Of a DNA stretch of 32,092 nt, positions 1 through 7,572 are shown one piece after another (within the stretch, counting starts at the first letter, position 1; every line of letters starts with the position of its first letter). The DNA lies in the NCBI GenBank assembly GCA_947454715.1, contig CANGMZ010000029.1, positions 1 to 32,092 of the forward strand. Reading direction: 5' to 3'. A program made the position numbers and the translations under genes. The notes under the pieces are model-generated. The model saw only the letters and a program-made list of their open reading frames with translations. It did no database searches and was not told the origin of the DNA. This DNA is from Chitinophagaceae bacterium (lineage in GTDB: Bacteria; Bacteroidota; Bacteroidia; Chitinophagales; Chitinophagaceae).

Positions 1-1
1 A

Positions 2-91
2 TTGTTTGTTGGTTTTGTAAAAGCAGCAAAGGACGCACAAGAGAGAGCCAATAATTCTAAGTCAAAAATATCGGTATCTGTGCCTAACTAA
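2..91 (+). CDS. C-terminal fragment of an unidentified protein (…LFVGFVKAAKDAQERANNSKSKISVSVPN*), truncated by window start
   Basis: Open frame 2 from the window edge to TAA at 89-91, followed at 121 by a strong intrinsic terminator. Confidence 0.5.
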   Translation: MFVGFVKAAKDAQERANNSKSKISVSVPN

Positions 92-120
92 TTGGGTAAC
101 AATTACTAGCAAAATAGTTC

Positions 121-150
121 AGCCTGCATCGGAAGATGCAGGCTTTTTTG
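121..150 (+). terminator. Intrinsic terminator: AGCCTGCATC-GGAA-GATGCAGGCT followed by T6
   Basis: 10-bp perfect stem (121-130/135-144), GNRA-type loop GGAA, T-run immediately after. Confidence 0.85.
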
Positions 151-296
151 TGATATTTTTATTTCTTTTTGTCAAAAAAAAGAATAAAATTTGACAGTAA
201 TTATTGATGGATTTTAACTTTTCTTTTAAACTATTACTCATGAAACATTCAATATTTCTATCCCGTCATTTAGGGTTACTTGCTCGTCACATAAAT

Positions 297-769
297 AAAT
301 TACTTTCAAAAATCTTGTTGGGACTCATCAATTTAGTGCTAAGCTTGGGAAAAATGAAACTTACGGTATTGTCCAATATACAGATGGTGGTTTTGATTTT
401 TCTCTTTGTGCACCTCAACCAGGAATGATAGTAGCAGATACTACAAACCCTGATACAACAGGAATACCTCAAAGTAAGGGTATAATTATTCCGACTGTAA
501 TTGAAAAATTATCAGATGTAAAAGTATACCCAAATCCTGCACATAATATTATATCTCTTAGCTTATTATCAGTACTTGATAATAGTTTGGTAGATATTAA
601 GGTTTACGACTTGAGTGGTCGTTTGGTGCAATCTCTTTACAGTGGAAATTGCACAATTGGAAGATCTACGATAAAGGATATTGATGTCGCTGGAATGTCC
701 AATGGTATTTATTTTATAGTTACTAATGTTGGAGGTAATATTTCTAGGCAAAAGTTTATTAAAAATTAA
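297..769 (+). pseudogene. 5'-truncated remnant of a T9SS-secreted protein (C-terminal sorting domain retained)
   Basis: The frame of the 425..769 ORF reads coding-like upstream (ITFKNLVGTHQFSAKLGKNETYGIVQYTDGGFDFSLCAPQPGM...) back to a TAA at 294-296, with no in-frame ATG before 425. The C-terminus has the T9SS type A pattern (VKVYPNPAHN...GRLVQS...MSNGIYFIVTNVGGNISRQKFIKN). Confidence 0.6.
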
Positions 770-775
770 TTATTG

Positions 776-808
776 AGTATTGTTGGTGATTATTTCACCA
801 ACAATACT
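776..808. terminator. Perfect 14-bp hairpin AGTATTGTTGGTGA-TTATT-TCACCAACAATACT
   Basis: Inverted repeat 776-789/795-808 directly after the stop at 769 and before the next start at 823; only a short T-run follows (TTT), so termination efficiency is uncertain. Confidence 0.6.
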
Positions 809-822
809 TTAAAACCTAATAT

Positions 823-1599
823 ATGAGATTTATCTTTAAAATAGTGTTTGCAATTTACATGACATTGTGTATCTCGTTGTCGGCATTTGGTAAAGAAAAG
901 GGCTACAATCAAACTAAGAATATAGTACGCCTAGTTGGTGTATATAATACTGGTAACTTCAAATTTGATGAATCACGTAGAATGAATTCAAATTTGGTAG
1001 TGAGGGGTATTAGTATGGGTTTAGCATACAGGCATGACATGTATATATTACCAAACAATGAGTATCTCTCATTAGGGCTGCGGGTGTTATCTATGAAGTC
1101 AAAGCTAGTTTTAAGGACTGATCTAGTTGGGTTTGATACGTATGCATCTGCATTTACATTTGCACCTGTTTATACACAGGTTACACTGCCTTTATTATTG
1201 GGTAAGAACCTGTTACTACGTGATTTTAATAATGCAAATCTCGATATGTTTATAGGGGCATCGATAGGTGCAACTAAGATAACTTCTTACAGTGTAGGGC
1301 GTATTATTCAGAATGAAGTAAACAATAGCGACAAAATAGGTTCAAATCATGACGATTTTGCTCAGGATGTTTCAAGGATAAAATTTAGTGCGACAGCGGA
1401 TGGAGGATTTCAGGTTACACCATTTGGCGTATCGTCTTTGAGTGTAGGGTGTATTGTAAGTTATAATATCACTTCCGCTCCAAACTATAAAGATAGTGGT
1501 GCGTTCGGAAACCTTACTCAAAATAAGTATGATTATTTTACTGTCAATTTTTCCAGGAAATTCATTAATGTACTATTTACACTAAACTACTCATTCTAA
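823..1599 (+). CDS. Putative outer-membrane beta-barrel protein, signal peptide at N-terminus
   Basis: 258 aa; hydrophobic N-terminal signal; alternating aromatic/hydrophobic strands; terminal Phe (…LFTLNYSF). Confidence 0.55.
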   Translation: MRFIFKIVFAIYMTLCISLSAFGKEKGYNQTKNIVRLVGVYNTGNFKFDESRRMNSNLVVRGISMGLAYRHDMYILPNNEYLSLGLRVLSMKSKLVLRTDLVGFDTYASAFTFAPVYTQVTLPLLLGKNLLLRDFNNANLDMFIGASIGATKITSYSVGRIIQNEVNNSDKIGSNHDDFAQDVSRIKFSATADGGFQVTPFGVSSLSVGCIVSYNITSAPNYKDSGAFGNLTQNKYDYFTVNFSRKFINVLFTLNYSF

Positions 1600-2252
1600 T
1601 GAAACAATTGTTTATCATATTTACACTGTCGCTGTTACCATCCTGCCTGTTTGCTCAAATTGTAATTAGTCCGGAAATGGGTATAAATATTTCTAACTAT
1701 AAACTTAAGCAAGAGTTTATTTCTTTTAATACTCAGGCAAAAGGCAGCCTTTGCGGAGGCGTAAACCTGAATATGTTTTTACGTTCAAATCTCGCATTGG
1801 AAAGTGGTTTGTTTTATAAAATGAATGGATATAAACGAGCAAGCTATGGTTATGAAGAAAATGCAACCATTCATTCATTGGAGATTCCTGTATGTGTATT
1901 ATTTACACCTGATACCAGAAAAAAGAAGATTACAGTTGGTGCCGGCATCTATGGCGCTTATTATTTTAAGGGTAATGTTTATGTAAATGGAGTAAAAATT
2001 GATATGAGATTTGGCGAAAGTTCAACTAGTAGTCAATTTTTCATTTCAAAGCCAATAGATTTTGGATGTAGGATGGTAAGTATTGTTACGCTATCTGAGA
2101 AGATATATTTTAAGTCTTTTTTACAGGTTGGTTTGCGGAATTTATACGCTGAATCATCTGCGCCAGATAGTCGATTTGATGTGAAAAACTATAACTATGG
2201 AGTTATTCTTGGATATAAAATAGAACGAAATAATATAGCTAAAAATAAGTAG
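1599..2252 (+). CDS. Putative outer-membrane beta-barrel (PorT-like) protein
   Basis: 217 aa; signal peptide MKQLFIIFTLSLLPSCLFAQ; pattern EMGINISNYK...GGVNLNMFLRSNLALESGLFYKMNGYK typical of Bacteroidota beta-barrel families; start overlaps the upstream stop (TAATG). Confidence 0.6.
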   Translation: MKQLFIIFTLSLLPSCLFAQIVISPEMGINISNYKLKQEFISFNTQAKGSLCGGVNLNMFLRSNLALESGLFYKMNGYKRASYGYEENATIHSLEIPVCVLFTPDTRKKKITVGAGIYGAYYFKGNVYVNGVKIDMRFGESSTSSQFFISKPIDFGCRMVSIVTLSEKIYFKSFLQVGLRNLYAESSAPDSRFDVKNYNYGVILGYKIERNNIAKNK

Positions 2253-2265
2253 ATGGTTCATTTTC

Positions 2266-2296
2266 AGCCTGCATCGGAAGATGCAGGCTTTTTTTG
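2266..2296 (+). terminator. Intrinsic terminator, sequence-identical to the one at 121-144
   Basis: AGCCTGCATC-GGAA-GATGCAGGCT (2266-2289) followed by a T7 run (counting the last stem T). Confidence 0.85.
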
Positions 2297-2334
2297 TCTG
2301 TATGGTTTGATATTTTATACACTAACTCACAAGC

Positions 2335-2364
2335 AAAAATAGCCCACATCTTTCGATGCGGGCT
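2335..2364 (-). terminator. Intrinsic terminator of the rpmI-rplT operon
   Basis: Minus strand AGCCCGCATC-GAAA-GATGTGGGCT followed by ATTTTTG; one G·U wobble, GNRA loop. Confidence 0.8.
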
Positions 2365-2389
2365 GTATGTTGAATTATTTAAGTAATAA

Positions 2390-2734
2390 TTACTTTACCT
2401 GAGCAGCAAGTGCCTTGAAAGTAGCTGGCTCGTTCATAGCGAGATCAGCTAATACTTTACGGTTAAGATCGATTCCTTTAGCAGAAAGCTTACCCATAAA
2501 CTCAGAATAGCTCATACCTTCTTCACGGATAGCCGCGTTGATACGAACGATCCAAAGACTGCGGTATTCGCGCTTCTTCAGCTTACGACCTACAAATTTG
2601 TAACCTAAGCCTTTTTCAAGTACGTTTTTGGCAACGGTATAAACGTTCTTACGCTTACCGTAATAACCTTTAGCTTGCTTTAATATTTTTTTCCTTCTCG
2701 CGCGAGATGCTACTGCATTTACAGAACGTGGCAT
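2390..2734 (-). CDS. rplT: 50S ribosomal protein L20
   Basis: 114 aa [36 protein letters not shown]...; characteristic L20 sequence. Confidence 0.98.
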   Translation of the reverse strand: MPRSVNAVASRARRKKILKQAKGYYGKRKNVYTVAKNVLEKGLGYKFVGRKLKKREYRSLWIVRINAAIREEGMSYSEFMGKLSAKGIDLNRKVLADLAMNEPATFKALAAQVK

Positions 2735-2811
2735 ATCTTAAAATTAATATCTTTTAATAAAATTGTTTACTTCACAGTTACCTGTTCACCTGAATATTGC
2801 TAGCTGAGGGC

Positions 2812-3009
2812 CTAACCCATTACTAACATCTTCTTCACCAAGCGCATGTTGCTCGGGTGAACCAGACCATGTATGCGCAAGTGGCGTTTACGGCTTTTAG
2901 ACTTTTTAGTCAACAAGTGACTCTTAAAAGCTTTGTACCTACGGATCTTGCCAGTACCGGTAACTCTGAATGTCTTTTTCGCACGTGAGTGCGTTTTCAT
3001 CTTTGGCAT
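2812..3009 (-). CDS. rpmI: 50S ribosomal protein L35
   Basis: [45 protein letters not shown]; start set at MPKMKTHS (3009), not the ORF-track 3018. Confidence 0.97.
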   Translation of the reverse strand: MPKMKTHSRAKKTFRVTGTGKIRRYKAFKSHLLTKKSKSRKRHLRIHGLVHPSNMRLVKKMLVMG

Positions 3010-3029
3010 GGTATTCAAATTTGGGATTG

Positions 3030-3037
3030 CAAAGGTA
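3030..3037 (-). promoter_or_regulatory. Bacteroidota -7 box TACCTTTG upstream of rpmI
   Basis: Matches TAnnTTTG; about 20 nt upstream of the rpmI start. No convincing -33 box seen. Confidence 0.5.
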
Positions 3038-3252
3038 AGTAAAATTTGTTTTGAATATTTATTTTTTTGAGTGTTGTCTATATATTTTTTTTACTAAAAT
3101 GATTTTGGCCATTTCAATATATGTAAAACAGACGCTTACGCTGAAAATAAAGTGCAATATTACTGAACATAAAGGATTTTATTTCATCATTCGCACATAA
3201 TTCTTCTATCTGCGGTAATCATTCATTATTTTTACCCCCGTAAATACTAACA

Positions 3253-3828
3253 ATGGCCATACTTCGATTCAGAATATATTGGGAAGATGACGACCTAACC
3301 TATCGTGATATAGAGATTCAGGGCAATCAGACTTATCTCGACTTTCACAATGCAATAGTGAAGGCTTACGAGTTTGATGGTAAGCATCCTGCTTCATTTT
3401 ATGAGAGTAATGATAAATGGCAATATGGAAGAGAGTTTAACTCTGAAGTATTGGTAAACAAGAAAGACGCCCCTGCATTGTCTATGACTCGCACTCCGGT
3501 GTCTGCACTGGTATCTATTCCTGGGCAGAAGTTTATATACGTTTATGACCCGGCAGGTAAGAAGTGGACTTTTATGGTAGAATTGCTGAACGTAAGCAAG
3601 GACGAGACTTATAGACGTGTATATCCTTTTCTGTTGCGTAAAGAAGGTGTAGCTCCGGCTCAGTATGGCATAAAAGGTGTTAACCCTAGTAAGCTGATGG
3701 AGATAGAGGAGAAATATGATCTTGGCGCTGAAGAAATGGCTGAGGGTTTTGGTGATGAAGGTGAAGATGGTGGTAGCGACAGCGGTGGCGATGAAGGTCA
3801 TGCAGAAGATAGCAGTCAAGATTTTTAA
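3253..3828 (+). CDS. Plasmid pRiA4b ORF-3-like family protein with acidic C-terminal tail
   Basis: 191 aa; FRIYWEDDDLTYRDIEIQGNQTYLDFHNAIVKAYEFDGKHPASFYES... and FMVELLNV...YRRVYPFLLRKEGVAPAQYG match the family pattern; tail EEMAEGFGDEGEDGGSDSGGDEGHAEDSSQDF. Confidence 0.75.
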   Translation: MAILRFRIYWEDDDLTYRDIEIQGNQTYLDFHNAIVKAYEFDGKHPASFYESNDKWQYGREFNSEVLVNKKDAPALSMTRTPVSALVSIPGQKFIYVYDPAGKKWTFMVELLNVSKDETYRRVYPFLLRKEGVAPAQYGIKGVNPSKLMEIEEKYDLGAEEMAEGFGDEGEDGGSDSGGDEGHAEDSSQDF

Positions 3829-3897
3829 GTGTCATTTTATCTGATAAAATTATAACTCAGGCAAGCAAAAAGTGGTTATCAGCTAACTGTTTTTTGC

Positions 3898-4812
3898 TTG
3901 TTGCTTTTTACATTGTTCTTGAAAAAAATAATACTCATACAAGGTCCCACGGCAGTAGGTAAAACGGCCATTGCAGTAGCGGTAGCGCAGCAACTGCAAA
4001 CTGCTGTATTGTCGGCAGATAGCCGGCAATGCTATAAAGAAATGAGTATTGGCACAGCCAAGCCAACAGTTCAGGACCAGGGGGGGGTAGAACATTATTT
4101 TGTTGATGTATTTCCGGTTATCGATGCGTTAACCGTTGCTGATTACGAGCGTCTTGCGCTTGGGTATCTTGACGAGATATTTTTAAATCATGACGTGGCT
4201 GTTGTTTGTGGCGGTACGGGTTTATATATCAAGGCTTTATGCGAGGGTATAGACCCAATGCCACAGGTAGATGATGCGATTGTAAAAGATGTAAATGGTG
4301 GTTATGCAGCGCATGGCATAGCTTGGTTACAAGCAGCTGTGCAAGCTGAAGATCCTACATTTTATGTGCAGGGAGAGGTGGAGAATCCTGCCAGATTAAT
4401 GAGAGCTTTGGTGTTTGTGCGGTCAACCGGTAAAAGCATTACCTTGTTTCAGACTAAGACAATAAAGACAAGGCCTTTTGAGATTATAAAAGTGGGGTTG
4501 GAGTTGCCGCGCGATATTTTGTATAGTCGTATAAATATGCGGGTAGATATGATGATGTCACAAGGCCTTGAGGCAGAAGTACGTTCGCTTTATTCACAGA
4601 AGGCTTTGAAAAATTTGCAAACAGTAGGCTATTCAGAATTATTCTCCTATTTCGATGGTGATTGTACGTTGGACTATGCTGTTGATAAGATAAAGCAGAA
4701 CTCCCGAAACTACGCTAAACGTCAACTTACGTGGTTTAAGAGGGATACTGCCACAACCTGGTTTTCAGCAGCAGATAGTCATGTAGTTGAGCAGATATTG
4801 TCATTGTTATAA
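3898..4812 (+). CDS. miaA: tRNA dimethylallyltransferase (probable TTG start; exact TTG among several is uncertain)
   Basis: KKIILIQGPTAVGKTAIAVAVAQQL...LSADSRQCYKEMSIGTAKPT...GGVEHYFVDVFPV...GGTGLYIKAL...QTVGYSEL...NSRNYAKRQLTWFKRD are MiaA motifs. No in-frame ATG before the P-loop. Confidence 0.95.
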   Translation: MLLFTLFLKKIILIQGPTAVGKTAIAVAVAQQLQTAVLSADSRQCYKEMSIGTAKPTVQDQGGVEHYFVDVFPVIDALTVADYERLALGYLDEIFLNHDVAVVCGGTGLYIKALCEGIDPMPQVDDAIVKDVNGGYAAHGIAWLQAAVQAEDPTFYVQGEVENPARLMRALVFVRSTGKSITLFQTKTIKTRPFEIIKVGLELPRDILYSRINMRVDMMMSQGLEAEVRSLYSQKALKNLQTVGYSELFSYFDGDCTLDYAVDKIKQNSRNYAKRQLTWFKRDTATTWFSAADSHVVEQILSLL

Positions 4813-4837
4813 GTGTTTGATTTTTAAATTTTTGAGT

Positions 4838-5083
4838 ATGCCAGCAAGCGATAATGAAGTATTACGACCCGGAGAAGTATTGATTTATGAACTAGATGCA
4901 AGGGGGCAGGATGTCACGAATTTTGCCATTAAAATAGGTATGTTTCCTTCAGATCTGATAGATATACTCTTGGGTAAACAACGTATAACACCTGATGTAG
5001 CATTTAGGTTGGAACCTGAATTGGGTTTGCCTGCTGATTTCTGGATGGGCTTGCAAGCAGATTATGATGCGCAAAAAGGATAG
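4838..5083 (+). CDS. HigA/VapI-like HTH antitoxin-family protein
   Basis: 81 aa from ATG 4838: LRPGEVLIYELDARGQDVTNFAIKIGMFPSDLIDILLGKQRITPDVAFRLEPELGLPADFWMGLQADYDAQ follows the HigA pattern (HPGE-L...ITP-A-RL-...G-FW--LQ--YD). Confidence 0.8.
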   Translation: MPASDNEVLRPGEVLIYELDARGQDVTNFAIKIGMFPSDLIDILLGKQRITPDVAFRLEPELGLPADFWMGLQADYDAQKG

Positions 5084-5207
5084 CTACTGAAAATAGTTCA
5101 TTGTAAAATATGTTTCAGCAAATTTTAAAATAAAAACACACATTCTTCGTTATAAATATTAGTCGGCCCCTATTAACCTGCCTGCTTGACAGTGAAATGT
5201 CGTTTCT

Positions 5208-5239
5208 AGCCCGATAGTTAGTTCTGTCGGGCTGCTTTT
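5208..5239 (+). terminator. Intrinsic terminator AGCCCGATAG-TTAGTT-CTGTCGGGCT then GCTTTTTG
   Basis: 10-bp stem with one T·G wobble plus T5. Confidence 0.75.
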
Positions 5240-5309
5240 TGCCTGGTGCATTCTTTTTTCGGCTTTCAGTTAATTAGTATTAATTTGCTATGCGAACAAA
5301 GCATCCTTT

Positions 5310-7256
5310 ATGCGTATCAGGTTATTTATTACTTCTTTAGTCTTATTGTTTTGTCAGGTGCAACTATATGCCGGTGCCGGTTATTGTTCTGCATCGAAAG
5401 GGGCAAAGAGCGTTGCGAAAACAACGATCGCAGACCCGGGAGAAGATAATTATGATATTAAATACTTGAAGTTTGATTTGAATCTTACAGATACTTCGGT
5501 ATATGTAAGTGGTAATGTGACAACAAAGGCACAGGTTACTGCCAGCGCAATGGGTGCTTATGTATTTGAGTTAGATACTACTTTGGTTGTTGATTCCGCG
5601 TTTGTGAATGGTGCAATGTTGCCTGTAACGGTTACTGCGGGTTTTGTAAGATCAATATCTATACCTACACCCTTGACATCGGGTAGTCTGTTTACTGTTC
5701 AGATATTCTATCATGGCTTGCCGCCGGGTGGCGGCGGCGGGTTCTTTAATGGGATAACGCATGCAGTAAGTGCAGGAGGCACACACATGGTCTATACAGT
5801 CAGCGATCCGTATGTAGCTAAAAACTGGTGGCCTTGTAAACAATCTATACAAGATAAAATAGATTCGGTAGATATGTTTATCTCAGTACCTGCGCAAGTT
5901 ACAGATGGTAGCAATGGTGTTTTGTTGGGAATAGATTCTACGACAACCCCCGGTTATTGGAAATATCATTGGCAGACGCATTATCTAATAGATTATTACC
6001 TGATATCTGTAGCTGTGTCGCATTATCAACAGTATAAATCGTACCTACATTTTACAGGAAGTACAGATTCTATGTTGATTCAGAATTTCTTTACGGATAC
6101 TGCTACTTTTAATCCTGCATACAAAGCAAATTTCGATAGTCTTGGCTTGTTTATCGATTATTTTTCCTCATTGTATGGTCGTTATCCATTCTGGAAAGAA
6201 AAATATGGTGTTTGTTATACCACTTTGCCCGGAGGTATGGAGCACCAAACAATGACTACAATAGGTGTGCCCAATACCTACATCATTGCACATGAATTAT
6301 GTCATCAGTGGTTTGGCGATAATGTTACATACCGCGATTGGACTGATGTTTGGTTGAGTGAAGGTTTTGCAACATTTAGTGAGCAATTATTTTTGGATCA
6401 TTTTTGGGGTGCTGCGGCGGCTAAAGCTCACAGACAGAGCCTGTTGTCTAACATACTGTCTGCTCCTTGCGGAATGGTACATGTAAACGATACTACAAAC
6501 AGCGATAGCTTGTTTAATCAACGGACTGTTTATAGTAAAGCTCAGGGCGTGGTGCGTATGTTGCAATATCTTGCACCATCAGACAGTGTATTTTTTAGTG
6601 TTTTAAAAACATATCAACAAAGTTATGCGCTAGGTCATGCGTCTACAGCAGATTTGAAAGCCATTGCAGAAGCGGCTTACGGAGTGCCACTTGATACATT
6701 TTTTAACCAGTGGATATATGGCAGAGGTTACCCGGTGTATAATATGTCGTGGAATCAGGCAGGGGCTACGGTATATGTAAAACTTATTCAGACACGTTCA
6801 TGCCCATCATATACAAATCATTTCAGTACGCCATTGGAATTACAATTGCATAGTGCAACCGGAGATACATTTATAAAAGTGTATAATAGTGCTGATACTC
6901 AGATTTACGAATTTAATTGGGCACAGTCAATGACCAATGTATATCTAAACCCTGATGTGTGGACAATACTAAAATTGAATAATCCTGTATTGCATGATAC
7001 TCATCTAAGTGTAGGTATGCTGAATATGCGTGACATTAAGGTTTATCCTAATCCTACTCAGGGTAACTGGCAGATTGAGAAATTAGAGGAGGGGATTGCT
7101 CTTGCGTTGTATGATATTAGTGGCAAGATTGTGTGGAAAGGCAAAACTAGTAGTGGGGTGACTTTGATTCCGGGAAATAAACTGCCCACCGGGGAGTATT
7201 ATTTGAAGAGTGTAGATATACTTGATGGCGCACAAATAACACTAACGCATTGGTAA
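5310..7256 (+). CDS. M1 family metallopeptidase with T9SS type A C-terminal sorting domain
   Basis: PGGMEHQTMTTIG exopeptidase-like motif; HELCHQWFGDNVTYRDWTDVWLSEGFATFSE zinc site; C-term IKVYPNPTQGNW...GKIVWKGK...LPTGEYYLKSV. Confidence 0.92.
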   Translation: MRIRLFITSLVLLFCQVQLYAGAGYCSASKGAKSVAKTTIADPGEDNYDIKYLKFDLNLTDTSVYVSGNVTTKAQVTASAMGAYVFELDTTLVVDSAFVNGAMLPVTVTAGFVRSISIPTPLTSGSLFTVQIFYHGLPPGGGGGFFNGITHAVSAGGTHMVYTVSDPYVAKNWWPCKQSIQDKIDSVDMFISVPAQVTDGSNGVLLGIDSTTTPGYWKYHWQTHYLIDYYLISVAVSHYQQYKSYLHFTGSTDSMLIQNFFTDTATFNPAYKANFDSLGLFIDYFSSLYGRYPFWKEKYGVCYTTLPGGMEHQTMTTIGVPNTYIIAHELCHQWFGDNVTYRDWTDVWLSEGFATFSEQLFLDHFWGAAAAKAHRQSLLSNILSAPCGMVHVNDTTNSDSLFNQRTVYSKAQGVVRMLQYLAPSDSVFFSVLKTYQQSYALGHASTADLKAIAEAAYGVPLDTFFNQWIYGRGYPVYNMSWNQAGATVYVKLIQTRSCPSYTNHFSTPLELQLHSATGDTFIKVYNSADTQIYEFNWAQSMTNVYLNPDVWTILKLNNPVLHDTHLSVGMLNMRDIKVYPNPTQGNWQIEKLEEGIALALYDISGKIVWKGKTSSGVTLIPGNKLPTGEYYLKSVDILDGAQITLTHW

Positions 7257-7572
7257 TAAATAATCCGGATACATATTTTTTGCGAATATTTATAAGCTTA
7301 ATGTCTATAATATTGGTATAGTTTTGTTTGTGAGTATACAAAGCGTAGGTCAAAAAAACATATAATTGCATAATTGGCTATTTTGTGGGCTGTAATTCAA
7401 TGGATTTTAATATTTTTTGGTAATTTATTTTTAACCTAAAAATATTGTGTTTTGTGATTTTCTTGTGATTTTTTTGCCACTTTTTTACGAATAAAAAGTC
7501 GGCAACTAAATTTTTTTATTAAAAATGAGTATCTTCACGGCGTAAAATTTTATCTATTAAAATAAAAAAACG

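Noticed and set aside
204-428. 74-aa plus-strand ORF (MMDFNFSFKLLLMKHS...)
   Set aside because: Hydrophobic, low-complexity translation in a different frame from the coding-like T9SS remnant that overlaps it; likely spurious.
3394-3819. 141-aa minus-strand ORF opposite the pRiA4b-like gene
   Set aside because: Antisense to a recognisable coding frame; composition consistent with a shadow ORF.
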